Below, in pieces: positions 5,501 through 5,611 of a stretch of 5,611 nt of DNA. The position numbers and the translations under genes are program-made. This stretch comes from Bacillota bacterium (GTDB lineage Bacteria > Bacillota > Clostridia > Lachnospirales > Lachnospiraceae), in the NCBI GenBank assembly GCA_023425485.1, contig JAFACO010000211.1:1-5611 (forward strand), read 5' to 3'. Every line of letters begins with the position of its first letter. The first letter of the stretch is position 1. A model generated the notes under the pieces. The model did no database searches and was not told the DNA's origin. It worked only from the letters and a program-made list of their open reading frames with translations.

Positions 5501-5611
5501 CAGTAGGATATGATCTGTATTGTAAGATGCTCAATGAGGCAGTGAAGTCCATGAAGGGAGAGAAGCTTCCGGAGGATTCCTACGAAACCACGGTGGACAT
5601 GGACATGGATG
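2518..5611 (+). CDS. mfd: Transcription-repair coupling factor Mfd, 3' end outside window
   Basis: The first 1031 codons of a protein usually about 1150-1180 residues long, with no internal stop noticed on reading. Mfd pushes or evicts RNA polymerase stalled at DNA lesions using ATP and recruits UvrA for nucleotide excision repair. In order: a UvrB-like N-terminal module with SPGDFAVRGGIIDIFP (167-182), where R174, R190 and W194 align with the E. coli UvrA-contact residues R165, R181 and F185; a Lys-rich linker (483-489); an RNA polymerase interaction domain with GDYIVHENHGLGIYKG (506-521); then a RecG-like translocase. The translocase shows Walker A GDVGYGKT (654-661), VPTTILAQQ (682-690), GTHR (735-738), DEEQ (755-758), TATPIPRT (781-788), STTIIETGLDI (893-903) and QLYQLRGRVGRS (921-932). 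The TRG-like segment (965-992) contains RDLEIRGAGNLLGEEQSG. The C-terminal autoinhibitory domain is cut off by the window edge. The start is TTG. Confidence 0.97.
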   Translation, partial: MKTFSAPLMELKEFNDIRENIITRTLPVQVTGCIDSQKCHLIHGLSEGFKYKVIVTYNDLKAKEIYEDYRLYDKEVFLYPSKDIIFYSADIHGNAIVRERLKVLRKIIEKKDATIIVSLEGGMDRILPLQMIKERVIKITAESVIKLQEFSAALIHLGYERQAQVESPGDFAVRGGIIDIFPLTEEVPYRIELWGDEIDSIRTFDISSQRSIEQVEGLTIYPATEIILDDKRRKAGIQKLEDEEKKYYKGLRDQFKTEEAARIHQIIGEFKENLEAYQGSVAMESYINYFYEQTVSFFQYFNQEETLFFLDEPGRLVEKGEAVETEFREGMIGRIEKGYILPGQIDVIFSYKEAMGFLANKNSILISTMEVKNNFYTPKRKYDFTVQTVASYHKNFEVLVKDLERWKKNKYRVILLSGSRSRAMRLSDDLREYNLSAFYSEDMDRVLQPGEIMVAYGNLRRGFEYPLIKLVVISESDIFGSEKKKKRKKTSYEGNKIHSFTDLAPGDYIVHENHGLGIYKGIEKIEVDKVTKDYIKIEYGGGGVLYILATGLDVIQKYSGSEGRKPKLNKLNSIEWKNTKSKVKGAVREVAKDLVALYAQRQEKIGFQFGPDTVWQKEFEEAFPYEETEDQLNAIEATKRDMESKRIMDRLICGDVGYGKTEIAIRAAFKAVSDGKQVVILVPTTILAQQHYNTMVQRMMDFPVSIDVLSRFRSAAEQKKTIERIKKGSLDIIVGTHRVLSQDVKFKNLGLLIIDEEQRFGVGHKEKMKLLKKDVDVLTLTATPIPRTLHMSLVGIRDMSVLDEPPVDRLPIQTYVLEHNEEIIREAITRELAREGQVYYVYNRVNGIDEIANTVAKLVPDANVAFAHGQMNEHTLEKIMFDFISGEIDVLVSTTIIETGLDISNVNTIIIDDADRLGLSQLYQLRGRVGRSNRTSYAFLMYKRDKMLREIAEKRLHAIKEFTELGSGFKIAMRDLEIRGAGNLLGEEQSGHMEAVGYDLYCKMLNEAVKSMKGEKLPEDSYETTVDMDMD
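2595..2613 (+). repeat. Perfect inverted repeat early in mfd
   Basis: GCCGGTA (2595-2601) and TACCGGC (2607-2613) form a perfect seven-base-pair stem around the loop CAAGT, five of the seven pairs being G-C. It lies 77 to 95 bases after the TTG start, within codons 26-32. No T-run follows, so it is not an intrinsic terminator. It may be a chance product of the coding sequence, a folding element in the mRNA, or a protein-binding site. Confidence 0.55.

Overview
The window looks like chromosomal DNA from a spore-forming, low-GC clostridium. The best guess is Lachnospiraceae (Lachnoclostridium-like), from the AT-rich spacers, purine-rich Shine-Dalgarno sites, SpoVG, a DUF4003-type protein and Firmicutes-type Pth and Mfd. 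The genus is an inference from recalled protein resemblance, not from a search. All recognised genes lie on the + strand.

Layout. Positions 1-469 hold no convincing gene. At the left edge, a minus-strand promoter and a GGAGG motif suggest a divergent gene that starts just outside the window. A good extended -10 promoter (303-331) starts a leader of about 130 nt with three tandem heptamers and two small hairpins. The leader precedes spoVG (470-748), which ends at a clear intrinsic terminator (766-797). A second near-consensus promoter (821-849) precedes a DUF4003-family gene of unknown function (885-1877). After it come pth (1925-2491, peptidyl-tRNA hydrolase) and mfd (2518 to beyond the right edge, transcription-repair coupling factor). 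No terminator is visible between the last three, so DUF4003-pth-mfd is probably one transcript, while spoVG is probably its own unit.

How the genes relate. SpoVG is a small nucleic-acid-binding regulator, Pth recycles stalled peptidyl-tRNAs, and Mfd removes stalled RNA polymerase from damaged DNA and recruits UvrA. The set resembles a contracted version of the Bacillus subtilis spoVG-glmU-prs-ctc-pth-fin-mfd-spoVT neighbourhood. Here glmU, prs, ctc and fin are absent from the interval, and a DUF4003 gene sits between spoVG and pth.

I do not see a new defence system, mobile element, CRISPR array or RNA gene. The points most worth a second look are the repeat architecture of the DUF4003 protein and its place in a housekeeping operon, the structured spoVG leader with mutually exclusive pairings, a perfect 14-bp palindrome in the first codons of spoVG, and a strong hairpin early in mfd.
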